In this document: positions 8,505 through 17,336 of the stretch, one piece after another
Layout: each line of letters starts with the position of its first letter
Numbering within the stretch: position 1 is the stretch's first letter
Source: Methylomonas koyamae
Lineage (GTDB): Bacteria > Pseudomonadota > Gammaproteobacteria > Methylococcales > Methylomonadaceae
Assembly (NCBI RefSeq): GCF_001644025.1
Contig: NZ_LUUK01000168.1
Span: 1 to 42,362, forward strand
Direction: 5' to 3'
DNA length: 42,362 nucleotides
The notes under the pieces: model-generated
Databases searched by the model: none
The model's input: only the letters and a program-made list of their open reading frames with translations
Told to the model about the DNA's origin: nothing
Position numbers and translations under genes: made by a program

Positions 8505-9857
8505 TTATTTCCAACTGTCCGGCGTCAGATATTTGGTATAGAGCTGATGGGCCGCCACCGGATCGTCGCGCCGGAACGCCGCCCAGCTTTTGGTCGCCCA
8601 ATATTGTCCGGAGATCGTCATCTTTCGGAAATTGACGAACTTCTGCAAGGCGACCACCTGATTGATCGCCTCGGCGGCCCTTTCGAATTGCTTGTATTTC
8701 AAATAGACCAACGATAGTCCATACCAAGCCATCGCCGAGGTCGGCATTTGCACCAAGGTTTTGTTCCACAATTCCTCGGCCAATCCGTACTGGCCGGCAT
8801 TGAACGCCTGCACGCCGTATTCGAGAAACACCGCCGACAGCCAGTATCGATAGGCCGGCATCTCGACCAAGCGTTGGGTCAGCGGCTCGCCGGCCAATTG
8901 TTCGGCGCGCGCGTAATTGCCGGTCCTGACTGCTTTGGCCAGTTCGAACAGCGGCCATTCCGGGCAAGCGACGCATTCTTTTGCTTGCGCCATTTCGCCC
9001 AAATCGGCGAAATACGGCAAGGCGTAATCCACACCCGGATTCCAGAACGCCGCTCGCCGCCAATCGTCCGCCGCTTCGTGCCAATTGCCCGCGGCGTAAC
9101 GGGTTTTACCCTGATCGACGTAATAATAAGCCAGCCATTTAGGTATTAACAAACCGGCCAATACCACGACGAACATCGGCCAAAGCCTCGGCGATCGTTC
9201 AGCTTCGGCGGATACCGGAATCAGCCAACGGGCCGGCAATATGGTCAGAATCAACCCAAGAATCGCAAAGATCCAGCCCTTGCCGACCGAATTCAAAAAC
9301 TCGTTCGAATAGCCGAGCACATTTTGCAAAACATGAGTCTGATATTCCGGCAACGCCGCCTTGACGCCCCATTCGTCCTCGAACACCGTGGCGCTGAGCG
9401 TATCCGGCGGCATTTGAGTCATTATGATCCGACTCTCCCGCCAGTCGAAGTGTTGCCAGTTCAAGCCGGCCTCCATGTCGTCCACCACCCTATCCACCTG
9501 CCGATAAATCACCCGGGTATCCAGCCCGTATTCCGGATACCAGTGATTCATCACATACGGAAACGCCAGTGTTAACAGCAACAACAACCAGCCGGCGCCG
9601 ATCACCCGCCGCCGAAAAACGACAGTCCCGCGCAGCGCGGCGACCGCCAAGCCCGCATAGCAGAGCAGTCCGGCGCGCACGGCGAATTCCCAGCCGATAG
9701 CCGCGTGCTCGCTCAGTTGCAGGCTCGCGCTGCCGAAGCTGGACGCCGCCGAAGACGGGATCGAATACCAGCCGGCCTGGACGCCTAACAGCACGGCGAA
9801 CCAACCGACCGCGAACAAATAATAATTCCGGGGAATTTGGGTCAGCCGCGCCAACAT
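8505..9857 (-). CDS. Membrane protein with C-terminal TPR repeats
   Basis: A 450-residue protein with about five hydrophobic segments in the first ~235 residues, then TPR-like helical repeats (e.g. AAGNWHEAADDWRRAAFWNP and QYGLAEELWNKTLVQMPTS). A long non-hydrophobic loop lies between the third and fourth membrane segments. It has 1-nt gaps to both neighbours (flippase-like protein upstream, GT-C enzyme downstream), so the three are surely co-expressed. TPR domains mediate protein contacts; I infer a scaffold or partner of the glycosyltransferase. No enzymatic motif is visible. Confidence 0.7.
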   Translation of the reverse strand: MLARLTQIPRNYYLFAVGWFAVLLGVQAGWYSIPSSAASSFGSASLQLSEHAAIGWEFAVRAGLLCYAGLAVAALRGTVVFRRRVIGAGWLLLLLTLAFPYVMNHWYPEYGLDTRVIYRQVDRVVDDMEAGLNWQHFDWRESRIIMTQMPPDTLSATVFEDEWGVKAALPEYQTHVLQNVLGYSNEFLNSVGKGWIFAILGLILTILPARWLIPVSAEAERSPRLWPMFVVVLAGLLIPKWLAYYYVDQGKTRYAAGNWHEAADDWRRAAFWNPGVDYALPYFADLGEMAQAKECVACPEWPLFELAKAVRTGNYARAEQLAGEPLTQRLVEMPAYRYWLSAVFLEYGVQAFNAGQYGLAEELWNKTLVQMPTSAMAWYGLSLVYLKYKQFERAAEAINQVVALQKFVNFRKMTISGQYWATKSWAAFRRDDPVAAHQLYTKYLTPDSWK

Positions 9858-9858
9858 G

Positions 9859-10824
9859 CTAAGTGGCCTCTCGCGGGTTACCGGCCTTCCGACGCTCGAA
9901 CATCATCAGTCCGCCGAACAGGCTCAGTAGTAAATTGATGCTGTAGACGCTGAGCGAAATCGACAACACGTCGGCGCTGGACACCCCGACCGAGCCGAAC
10001 AACCCGATCATGACGCCCTCGCGGATGCCCAATCCGCCGATCGACAGCGGTACCATCGTCACGATGGTAATCGCCGGCAAAAACAAAATGAAATAAATCG
10101 GATCGACGTCGATATGCAAGGCCTTGGCGGCCAAGGCGTAGTAGATGGCGAACATCAATTGCAGCACGGTCGATACCGCCGTCGCCCCCAACAAGGTGCG
10201 GCGATGATTGCGGAACGAATACAGCGCCATATACAACTGGGCGATCTTTTCGCCCAAGGCCTTGGGAAACAGCTTCTTAGACAACCACAGGTTCAAGCGG
10301 GCCATCGGCGGACACCAGATCACTAGCATCAACAGCAGCAAAAACAGCGCCGATCCGGCCACCGCCAAAAGCGCGGTCTGCGATTGCAGCTTGACCAGAT
10401 TGAACGGCGAAACCGCAACCGCCAACACCGTCAACCCGACCAAACCGGTCAGGCGTTCCAGAAACACCGAAACGATGGCGAGGTTTGGATTGTTAATAGT
10501 CTGATGCAGGCGATAGCCCTTAACGATGTCGCCGCCCAGACCGCCGGGGATGAAATTGTTCAAGAACATGCCGACCATGTAGAATTTGAACAATCGATAG
10601 ACCGAGACGCTGGCACCTTCGGCGACCAGAAACAATTGCCAGCGATAGGCCGAAATCCATTGGCAGACCGCGTAATACACCCAACCGAACACCACGAACT
10701 CGGGGCCCAAGCTGGCGATGCGTCCGACAAACTGATCGATGTCGGCCACGCTAAACAAATAAGCCAGCAATCCGGCGCTGATCGACAACTTAACGATAAA
10801 ACCCAAGGTTTTTTTCAATCTCAT
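9859..10824 (-). CDS. Flippase-like integral membrane protein (LPG-synthase TM / UPF0104 family)
   Basis: A 321-residue polytopic protein with the family signature NFIPGGLGGDIVKGYRL and a second conserved stretch VPLSIGGLGIREG. It corresponds to the membrane half of MprF-type lysylphosphatidylglycerol synthases, without the soluble aminoacyl-transferase domain. Stand-alone members sit in glycolipid and polysaccharide loci and are thought to move lipids or lipid-linked sugars. It lies between lpxB and the TPR/GT-C pair, which suggests that it supplies or flips a lipid substrate for the glycosyltransferase (inference). Confidence 0.8.
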   Translation of the reverse strand: MRLKKTLGFIVKLSISAGLLAYLFSVADIDQFVGRIASLGPEFVVFGWVYYAVCQWISAYRWQLFLVAEGASVSVYRLFKFYMVGMFLNNFIPGGLGGDIVKGYRLHQTINNPNLAIVSVFLERLTGLVGLTVLAVAVSPFNLVKLQSQTALLAVAGSALFLLLLMLVIWCPPMARLNLWLSKKLFPKALGEKIAQLYMALYSFRNHRRTLLGATAVSTVLQLMFAIYYALAAKALHIDVDPIYFILFLPAITIVTMVPLSIGGLGIREGVMIGLFGSVGVSSADVLSISLSVYSINLLLSLFGGLMMFERRKAGNPREAT

Positions 10825-10887
10825 GTTCCGCTTCCGTCGGCGTGCGAGAAGAATCCTCCACGCGCAGATAATAGCCCAAAAACCGCG

Positions 10888-12042
10888 CTAAGCGCCGGCC
10901 TTCAGCATTTCCCAGGCCAGCGTCGCCATGTTCGCGGAACCACCGCCCTCGCCTAGCGCCTGCTTGACCGAGCGCAAGTCGGCGATTTGATTTTCCCGAT
11001 ACGCACGGTCCGCCAACAAACGTTCTACTTCGGCCGCTAGATTGTCCGGCGTCAAGTCATCCTGAATCAGTTCCTTGACGATGGCTCGTCCGGCGATGAT
11101 GTTCGGCAAGCCAATGAACGGAATTCTGACCAAGCGCTTGCCCAGCCAATAACTGAACGCGGCCAAGCGGTAAACAATCACCATCGGCACCGTTAGCAAC
11201 GCGATTTCCAAGGATGCGGTACCCGACGTGGTCATCACCGCGTCGCAGCATTGAATCGCATCATAAGTTTGATGTTTTACCACATGGACCGTGACACCGG
11301 CGTGACTTAGCGCGGATTGGATTTGCTCGTCATCCACGCTATCGGCCTGCGGCAACAGAAATTGCGGTTTAGGTGCGCGACGGGCCAGTATGGCGGCCGC
11401 CTCCAGCATCACCGGCAGCATGCGCTTAATTTCATTGCTTCGACTACCGGGCAGGATACCGATCACCGGCCGCAGAGGGTCCAGATCGAACCGGCTGAAA
11501 TCTTCGTCGCGGCCGTATAGCGGTTTTACTTTATCGACCGACGGATGGCCGACATAGCGGACTGGGACGCCTTCGGCCTGATAATAACGGGTTTCGAACG
11601 GAAAAATTACCGCCATCATGTCGATGGCTTTGCCGTAGGTAAGCACCCTACCCGGCCGCCAGGCCCACACTTGCGGACTGACGTAAAACAACACCTTAAC
11701 GCCCAGCCGCTTGGCGAATTGGGCCAGCTTCAGGTTGAATTCCTTGTAATCGACACACACCAGCAAATCCGGCTTTTCGGCGACAACCAAGGCCTGCATG
11801 ATCTTGAGCGCCCGGCGGATTTCCCGATAGTGTTTGAGGACTTCGACCAGACCGATCACGCCGATACCGGACGAGTCGTAGCGGATGTCGATGCCGGCCT
11901 CGCGCATCGCGCTGCCCCCCATGCCCAGGCCGCGAACTCCCGAATCTGTGGCGCGCATTGCCTGATACATGTGGGCGGCGTGCCGGTCGCCGGAGGACTC
12001 GCCGGCGCTGAACAGCACCGTGTACGCTGGTCGCTTAGTCAT
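10888..12042 (-). CDS. lpxB: Lipid-A-disaccharide synthase LpxB
   Basis: A 384-residue GT19 enzyme, close to the E. coli length. It joins a UDP-linked diacyl sugar and lipid X to form the beta-1,6 disaccharide of lipid A at the cytoplasmic face of the inner membrane. Seen motifs: FSAGESSGDRHAA at the N terminus, the Gly-rich GLGMGGSAM, YVSPQVWAWRPGR, GILPGSRSNE, and the donor-site region TTSGTASLEIAL. It follows gnnB after a 53-bp gap that contains a dispersed-repeat-like palindrome. If the upstream sugars are modified by GnnA/GnnB, this LpxB must accept 3-N-acylated substrates. Confidence 0.95.
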   Translation of the reverse strand: MTKRPAYTVLFSAGESSGDRHAAHMYQAMRATDSGVRGLGMGGSAMREAGIDIRYDSSGIGVIGLVEVLKHYREIRRALKIMQALVVAEKPDLLVCVDYKEFNLKLAQFAKRLGVKVLFYVSPQVWAWRPGRVLTYGKAIDMMAVIFPFETRYYQAEGVPVRYVGHPSVDKVKPLYGRDEDFSRFDLDPLRPVIGILPGSRSNEIKRMLPVMLEAAAILARRAPKPQFLLPQADSVDDEQIQSALSHAGVTVHVVKHQTYDAIQCCDAVMTTSGTASLEIALLTVPMVIVYRLAAFSYWLGKRLVRIPFIGLPNIIAGRAIVKELIQDDLTPDNLAAEVERLLADRAYRENQIADLRSVKQALGEGGGSANMATLAWEMLKAGA

Positions 12043-12051
12043 TTGTGAGTG

Positions 12052-12086
12052 GCTGGTGGGCTGCGTTGTGCTTAGCCCACCCTACA
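12052..12086. repeat. REP/MITE-like palindrome
   Basis: GGTGGGCT (12055-12062) and AGCCCACC (12074-12081) form a perfect 8-bp stem with an 11-nt loop and end in CCTAC. Such GGTGGGC...GCCCACCCTAC units are a common type of dispersed intergenic repeat in bacterial genomes. It fills most of the gap between lpxB and gnnB. Without a T-run it is not a standard terminator, though it could affect mRNA stability in the operon. Confidence 0.6.
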
Positions 12087-12095
12087 TCTTGGATA

Positions 12096-13193
12096 TTAAG
12101 CTTGGAAGACGCCGCGAATCGCATCGGCGATTTCAACGACGGTGTCGTCGGCCAAATTGGAGCAAATCGGCAGCGAGAAGCATTCGGCGGCCACGGCCTC
12201 GGTCACCGGCAACGACAGCCCGGCGCAATCGTCCTTGAACACGTTTTGCTTGTGCAAGGGCACCGGATAGTAAATCGCACTGGAGATTTGCCGGTCGTGT
12301 AAAGCCTTCATCACCTCGTCGCGACGCTCGCACAACAACGTATATTGATGATAGACATGCACGCCGACGCCGTCCTCGAATGGCGTCGTCAACGGCAGAT
12401 CGGCCAGCAATTTGGAATACAAATGCGCGGCGTGCCGACGAGCCGCGTTGTACTGATCGATACGCTTGAGCTTGGCGCGCAACACGACCGCTTGCAATTC
12501 ATCCAGGCGGCTGTTGTAGCCGACTACGTCGTGGTAATAACGGACTTCGGAGCCGTGGTTGCGGAACTGCTTGATCTTGGCGGCGGCTTCGTCTGATGAC
12601 GTCGTCACCAGCCCGCCGTCGCCGAAACAGCCCAGGTTTTTGCTGGGGAAGAAGCTGAAACCGGCCGCGTCGCCGTAACTGCCGGTCTGACGATTGGCGA
12701 CGGTTGCGCCGAAGGACTGGGCGCAGTCCTCGATCAACTTCAGACCGTGTTTATCGCAAATGGCCCGGATCGCCGGCAGATCGGCCGGTTGACCGAACAA
12801 ATGCACCGGCATCACCGCCTTGGTTTTCTCGGTGATGGCACGCTTGATATTATCCGGCGTGATGTTGAAGGTGCCGGGATCGATATCGACAAATACCGGC
12901 GTCGCACCGACATATTTGATGGCCTCGGCGGTGGCGATGAAGGTGAACGCGCTGGTAATCACTTCGTCGCCCGGCCCGATGCCGTGCGCCAACAAGGCCA
13001 GATGCAGCGCATCGGTGCCGGAAGCGCAGCCGATGGCATGCTTGACGCCCAAATAGTCGGCGGCTTCTTTTTCGAACGCTTGCACGTTGGGGCCGAGGAT
13101 GAACGAGCAACTGTCGATCGTCGCGGCGATGCCGGCTTCGATTTCGTCTTTGATGTCGGCGAACTGCGCCTTCAGATTGACCATCGGAATCAT
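12096..13193 (-). CDS. gnnB: DegT-family sugar aminotransferase, probable GnnB
   Basis: A 365-residue PLP-dependent aminotransferase of the DegT/DnrJ/EryC1/StrS family. Seen: SGTDALHLAL (58-67, phosphate binding), TFIATAEAI, HLFGQPAD (131-138), EDCAQSFGA (Asp156, pyridine N contact) and FFPSKNLG with the Schiff-base Lys185. By itself the family is broad (WbpE, WlbC, ArnB relatives). Its position between a Gfo/Idh/MocA dehydrogenase and lpxB matches the gnnA/gnnB genes of Acidithiobacillus ferrooxidans, where GnnB aminates the 3-keto sugar nucleotide using glutamate to give UDP-GlcNAc3N for lipid A. The start has GAGGG 6 nt upstream. Function by family is certain; the GnnB assignment is a context inference. 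Confidence 0.83.
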   Translation of the reverse strand: MIPMVNLKAQFADIKDEIEAGIAATIDSCSFILGPNVQAFEKEAADYLGVKHAIGCASGTDALHLALLAHGIGPGDEVITSAFTFIATAEAIKYVGATPVFVDIDPGTFNITPDNIKRAITEKTKAVMPVHLFGQPADLPAIRAICDKHGLKLIEDCAQSFGATVANRQTGSYGDAAGFSFFPSKNLGCFGDGGLVTTSSDEAAAKIKQFRNHGSEVRYYHDVVGYNSRLDELQAVVLRAKLKRIDQYNAARRHAAHLYSKLLADLPLTTPFEDGVGVHVYHQYTLLCERRDEVMKALHDRQISSAIYYPVPLHKQNVFKDDCAGLSLPVTEAVAAECFSLPICSNLADDTVVEIADAIRGVFQA

Positions 13194-13203
13194 CGCAAGC
13201 CCT

Positions 13204-14142
13204 CTAGCGTTGAATTAAGAATTGACTGATTTCGATCGCCGTGGCCAGGGCCTTGCGGCCGGCTTCGCCCGGTACCAACGGGTTGTCGCCGGATTGCACG
13301 CAGGCGACGAAATGTTTGATTTCCTCCAGCAAGGCATCGCCGCTTTCGAACACCGACTCTTCGGTGACGATTTCCGGAATGCCGGGAAACATTTCCTTGT
13401 CGCCGGTCTTATGCTTAATCAATACCCTATTTTGAAAATCCACCGAGATATAGGAACTGGGCCGGAACATCCGCATCTTGCGTTCCATTTTCATGCTGAT
13501 CCGGCTGGCGGTCACGTTGGCGACGCAACCGTTCTTGAAGGTGATGCGGGCATTGGCGATGTCGGTACCCTGGGTCAATACCGAGGTACCGCTAGCATCG
13601 ATTTTCTCGATTTCGGAATCGACCAGGGCCAGGATGATGTCGATATCGTGGATCATCAAGTCCAACACGACGCTGACGTCGTTGGCGCGCGGATTGAACG
13701 GCGACAAGCGGTGAGATTCGATGAACAGCGGCTTCTCTTCGAGTTTTTCCAGACCTCGCACCGCCGGATTGAAGCGCTCCAAATGTCCGACTTGCAAGAT
13801 CACATGCTTGTCGCGGGCAATCGCGATCAGTTCGTCGGCTTCCTCGACCGTGACCGTAATCGGCTTCTCGACCAGGACATGCGTGCCGGCATTCAAAAAA
13901 TCCTTGGAAACCTGATGGTGCAGACTGGTCGGAACGACTATGCTGACCGCATCGACTTTACCCAGCAACGCCCGATAATCGGTGATGGCCTCGACCCCAT
14001 GTTTTTCCGCCACCAACTGTGCCGCTTCGGGATTGATGTCGACGACCGCCACTAACTCGCAGTCTTTCAACGACGCGTATTTTTCCGCATGAAATTTCCC
14101 TAAATATCCCGCACCGATCACGGCACACTTCAGTTTACTCAT
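13204..14142 (-). CDS. gnnA: Gfo/Idh/MocA-family sugar-nucleotide dehydrogenase, probable GnnA
   Basis: A 312-residue NAD-dependent oxidoreductase. The Rossmann motif VIGAGYLG (residues 8-15) is followed by Asp35 in VVDIN, then EKP (92-94, with the conserved catalytic-site Lys) and GHLERFNP (119-126), typical of Gfo/Idh/MocA enzymes acting on UDP-sugars. Next to an aminotransferase gene and lpxB it is best read as GnnA, which oxidises the 3-OH of UDP-GlcNAc. The ATG at 14142 is preferred over an in-frame GTG at 14154 because the Rossmann strand begins right after it. It is preceded by a 168-bp gap, the largest break in this envelope run, so it may have its own promoter. Confidence 0.83.
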   Translation of the reverse strand: MSKLKCAVIGAGYLGKFHAEKYASLKDCELVAVVDINPEAAQLVAEKHGVEAITDYRALLGKVDAVSIVVPTSLHHQVSKDFLNAGTHVLVEKPITVTVEEADELIAIARDKHVILQVGHLERFNPAVRGLEKLEEKPLFIESHRLSPFNPRANDVSVVLDLMIHDIDIILALVDSEIEKIDASGTSVLTQGTDIANARITFKNGCVANVTASRISMKMERKMRMFRPSSYISVDFQNRVLIKHKTGDKEMFPGIPEIVTEESVFESGDALLEEIKHFVACVQSGDNPLVPGEAGRKALATAIEISQFLIQR

Positions 14143-14310
14143 AGACAACCACACGTTAATTGCAACTTCCCGGCCACGATTCCGGCGGCAGGCATAAAGC
14201 CGTGTATTGTACCATTAGAATTAGGCTTGAATCAGCCAAGCTGTCGGCCGCGGGACCCGAGCGGAATCGCGGCGATACACGCCCAGCGATGCAAGGTGAA
14301 ACCACTTGAT
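14143..14310 (-). promoter_or_regulatory. Gap before gnnA with a candidate -10 box
   Basis: The 168 bp between kdsB and gnnA hold no supported gene. On the minus strand a TACAAT hexamer occurs about 65 nt before the gnnA start. No clear -35 is visible at the right spacing, so this is a weak promoter candidate only. Confidence 0.35.
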
Positions 14311-15075
14311 CTAAGCCCGCGCCAGTCGTGCCGCAACCCGCCGCAAATCCTCCTCGGTATCGACACCGGCTTCCGGGATCCGGTCGACGATCTGGACCAA
14401 GACTTTCTCGCCGTGCCAGAGAATGCGCAACTGCTCCAGCGCCTCGACGCTTTCCAGCGGCGATGGGCTCCAACCGCAATAGCGCTTTAAAAATCCGACC
14501 GTGTAGGCGTAAAGGCCGATGTGACGCAAATAAGGCATGTTTAATCCGGCGGTGTCGCGGCAATCCGGGAAACTGGCGCGATGCCAGGGTATCGGCGCCC
14601 TGCTGAAATACAGCGCGTAACCGTGTTGATCGAGCACCACTTTGACTGCGTTCGGATTGAAGATCTCGTCCGCATCTTCGATTTTCGCGGCCAGCGTGGC
14701 GATACCGGCTTGTTTTTGTCTGGCCAAGGCTTCGGCCGCGTCGCGGATACAGGCCGGCGGTATCAAGGGCTCGTCGCCCTGCAGATTCACGACGATGTCG
14801 CCGTCCCGCCAGCCGAGCTTTTCCGCCACTTCGGCGATGCGTTCGGTGCCGGATTGATGATTAGGATCGGTCATCACGGTTTGTATTCCCAGCGCGGACA
14901 CCGTATCGAATATTCGGCTATCGTCGGTGGCGACGACGACTTGCTCGGCATCGGCTTCCAGCGCCCGCTCACAAACATGGGCGATCATCGGTTTGCCGGC
15001 GATGTCCAGCAACGGTTTACCAGGCAAACGGGTGGACGCGTAACGCGCCGGAATCACCACTTTGAACGCGGTCAT
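14311..15075 (-). CDS. kdsB: 3-deoxy-manno-octulosonate cytidylyltransferase KdsB
   Basis: A 254-residue enzyme (E. coli 248) that activates Kdo with CTP to CMP-Kdo for the inner core of lipopolysaccharide. Seen: the nucleotidyltransferase start [31 protein letters not shown] and the late [11 protein letters not shown]. Its ATG overlaps the stop of the Trm112-like gene by 4 nt, in the lpxK-trm112-kdsB order common in gammaproteobacteria. Confidence 0.96.
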   Translation of the reverse strand: MTAFKVVIPARYASTRLPGKPLLDIAGKPMIAHVCERALEADAEQVVVATDDSRIFDTVSALGIQTVMTDPNHQSGTERIAEVAEKLGWRDGDIVVNLQGDEPLIPPACIRDAAEALARQKQAGIATLAAKIEDADEIFNPNAVKVVLDQHGYALYFSRAPIPWHRASFPDCRDTAGLNMPYLRHIGLYAYTVGFLKRYCGWSPSPLESVEALEQLRILWHGEKVLVQIVDRIPEAGVDTEEDLRRVAARLARA

Positions 15076-15263
15076 TTGCGCAAGGCTTCCGCTTCTTCGA
15101 AACTCAGTTCGCGAGCATCGTCTTCCAACATCACCGGAATACCGTCGCGGATCGGGAAGGCCAGTTTGTCGGCCTTGCAGATCAATTCCTGGTTGTCCTT
15201 GTCGTAGATCAGCGAACTTTTGCAGATCGGGCAGGCCAAGATCTCGAGCAATTTTTTATCCAT
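15072..15263 (-). CDS. Trm112 family protein (YcaR-like)
   Basis: A 63-residue protein beginning [18 protein letters not shown], with a CPxC pair (Cys11, Cys14), a third Cys at 29 and the conserved end [11 protein letters not shown]. This is the bacterial YcaR-type Trm112 family. In eukaryotes and archaea Trm112 activates methyltransferases; the bacterial role is not firmly known. It overlaps lpxK by 8 nt and kdsB by 4 nt, a conserved gene order. Confidence 0.92.
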   Translation of the reverse strand: MDKKLLEILACPICKSSLIYDKDNQELICKADKLAFPIRDGIPVMLEDDARELSFEEAEALRK

Positions 15264-16257
15264 GGGCTTTATCTTTCAGTAGTGTGAGCAATTGTTGAGA
15301 GAACGCCTCCGGCAATTCGGCGGCGATCGGCAGATACCAGAAATTCGGCCGAGCAAGGTAGCGGCATTTAACCGCATCTTTCTCGGTCATGATTAGCGGT
15401 GTGCCATCGTCGCCACCCAGATCGGCGGCGGTATAGATATGGTGATCGGGAAACGCCGTGCAGGAACACCGCAAACCGGCCTCCGCCAGCTGCCGGAAAA
15501 AACGCTGAGGGTTACCGATCCCAGCAATCGCCCGGCAATCCAGGCCAGCAAACTCAGCCAGCGGCCGGCGCTCGCCGGACTGCAAATTGATCAACGTATC
15601 GCCCCGGCATTGCATGGCAATTTCGCGTTCCAACGGCTCGTTACCGCCGTTGACGACGACCAAATCCACCTGCTTAACACGTTCCGGCGGCTCACGTAGC
15701 GGCCCGACCGGCAGGCAATAGCCGTTGCCGAAACGCCGCTGACCGTCGATCACGACGATTTCGATGTCGCGTGCCAACGCATAATGTTGCAAGCCATCGT
15801 CGGACACCAGCACGTCGCAGGCTTGTTTGGACAGCAACTCGCGGCCGGCGGCCGGCCGGTCGGCGCCAACCACCACCGGACAAGCGCAACGCGCCGCCAA
15901 CAGCACGGCTTCGTCGCCGACTTGGGCCGGATCGCTGGCGGGGGTGACCCAGCGCGGCTTCTCGTCCTTCGCTCCGCCGTAGCCACGACTAATCACGCCG
16001 GGCCGATAGCCTTGGCTTTTCAGCCATTCGACAACGTACACCACCAATGGCGTTTTGCCGGTACCGCCGACGGTGATGTTGCCAACCACGATGACCGGCA
16101 CCGGCAGCTTGACCGTCTTCCAAATGCCGACCCGGTAAAGCCAGCGCCGCAGCCGTATCGCATCGACATAAAACATCGACCAAGGCATCAGCCAGGCGGA
16201 CAAATACATTTCCTTGTACCAGGCGTCCTCGAACCAACGGATCAGGCGGGCTTTCAT
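15256..16257 (-). CDS. lpxK: Tetraacyldisaccharide 4'-kinase LpxK
   Basis: A 333-residue inner-membrane-associated kinase that phosphorylates the 4' position of the lipid A disaccharide. Seen: an N-terminal hydrophobic helix ([17 protein letters not shown]), Walker A in [16 protein letters not shown] (~58-71), GVISRGYGG and VSDDGLQHY, all hallmarks of LpxK. The start overlaps the exbD stop by 4 nt (ATGA). Order exbB-exbD-lpxK is usual in non-enteric gammaproteobacteria, where msbA/lpxK linkage is replaced. Confidence 0.95.
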   Translation of the reverse strand: MKARLIRWFEDAWYKEMYLSAWLMPWSMFYVDAIRLRRWLYRVGIWKTVKLPVPVIVVGNITVGGTGKTPLVVYVVEWLKSQGYRPGVISRGYGGAKDEKPRWVTPASDPAQVGDEAVLLAARCACPVVVGADRPAAGRELLSKQACDVLVSDDGLQHYALARDIEIVVIDGQRRFGNGYCLPVGPLREPPERVKQVDLVVVNGGNEPLEREIAMQCRGDTLINLQSGERRPLAEFAGLDCRAIAGIGNPQRFFRQLAEAGLRCSCTAFPDHHIYTAADLGGDDGTPLIMTEKDAVKCRYLARPNFWYLPIAAELPEAFSQQLLTLLKDKAHG

Positions 16258-16688
16258 CGCGGCTCCGGCTTATTCACGGCAAAGGTAATATGGTGAAAGC
16301 CCAATTGATTGGCGACATCCAGCGCGCCGACGACGGCCTGATGCGGCGCCTTGCCGTCGGCGCTGATGATGAACGGTAACAAACGGGTTTCGCCGGCCAG
16401 TTTCGCAAGTTCGGTCCGCAAACCTTCCGGAGTTTGGTTGACCAGTTCGTGAAACTGGTTATCGTCGCCGGCCAGCGCGTAAACGCCCTTGGCGTCCACG
16501 TACAGATTGATTTCCTTACCTCGCGGCTGAGTGTCGTTGCCCTGGGCTTCGGGCAGATTGATCTTCAGTTCGGAATGATGGCGAAACGTCGTCGCCACCA
16601 TGAAGAAAAACAGCAACACCAACAACACGTCTATCATCGGAATCAAACCGATGTCGACCGGCGCCCGGCGCTTACGGCGAAAGTCCAT
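16254..16688 (-). CDS. exbD: ExbD/TolR family biopolymer transport protein
   Basis: A 144-residue protein with a short basic cytoplasmic start, one transmembrane helix (PMIDVLLVLLFFFMV) containing the conserved proton-path Asp20, and a periplasmic domain. With the TolQ/ExbB-like protein it forms a proton-driven inner-membrane motor. The gene is wedged between exbB and lpxK with overlaps on both sides. No tonB gene is in this window, so whether it energises TonB or another partner is open. Confidence 0.92.
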   Translation of the reverse strand: MDFRRKRRAPVDIGLIPMIDVLLVLLFFFMVATTFRHHSELKINLPEAQGNDTQPRGKEINLYVDAKGVYALAGDDNQFHELVNQTPEGLRTELAKLAGETRLLPFIISADGKAPHQAVVGALDVANQLGFHHITFAVNKPEPR

Positions 16689-17302
16689 CAGACTTCCTCC
16701 CGCGCACCCTGCATGATGTCGATCAAACGCAACGATTCCTCTTCCATCCGCACCACATGGTCGTCGACCAAACGCTCGAAATAGCGATGAAAGAACAGAC
16801 TGGGAATCGCCACCGTCAAGCCGGAAGCGGTACAGATCAAGGCTTCGGAGATGCCGCCGCTCAGCACCGCCGGGTCGCCCATACCGCCGACCGCGATGTC
16901 GGAAAACACCCGAATGATGCCGTCCACGGTACCGAGCAGGCCCAACAGCGGCGTGATCGATGCGATACTACCCAGCGCGTTCAAATAGCGCTCCAGTTCG
17001 TGAGCGACCTGGCGGCCGACTTCCTCGATGCTGGACTTCATGATTTCCCGGCCATGCTTACGATTGACCAAGCCGGCCGCCAGTATCCGCCCAAGCGGCG
17101 AGCTGAGTTTGATCCGGCGGATCGCCGCCTCGTCCAACTTGTGCTCGCGGTGTAACTGCCAAATGTAAGGCACCAGATCGACCGGCAAAATCCGTTTGCG
17201 TCGTAGCGACCAAAACCGCTCGCCGATAATCGCCATCGCGACGATGGAACATAAAATGATGGGCGCCATCATCCAGCCGCCGTTTCTGATTACCTCGAAC
17301 AC
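16688..17302 (-). CDS. exbB: MotA/TolQ/ExbB proton channel family protein
   Basis: A 204-residue protein with three transmembrane segments (MMAPIILCSIVAMAIIGERFW, ITPLLGLLGTVDGII, ALICTASGLTVAIPSLFF) matching the ExbB/TolQ layout; the second includes the conserved LLGLLGTV motif. I place the start at a GTG (17302), with GAGGA about 8 nt upstream. An in-frame ATG further upstream would add 22 residues, overlap the MFS gene and lack this site. It pairs with exbD encoded next. Confidence 0.9.
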   Translation of the reverse strand: MFEVIRNGGWMMAPIILCSIVAMAIIGERFWSLRRKRILPVDLVPYIWQLHREHKLDEAAIRRIKLSSPLGRILAAGLVNRKHGREIMKSSIEEVGRQVAHELERYLNALGSIASITPLLGLLGTVDGIIRVFSDIAVGGMGDPAVLSGGISEALICTASGLTVAIPSLFFHRYFERLVDDHVVRMEEESLRLIDIMQGAREEV

Positions 17303-17336
17303 TCTTTCGTTTCCTCGTAGTGACTTCGGACGAATT

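Noticed and set aside
14156-14563. Open frame of 135 codons on the minus strand over the kdsB end and the gap before gnnA
   Set aside because: Out of frame with kdsB over most of its length, Arg/Ala-rich shadow composition, no start signal.
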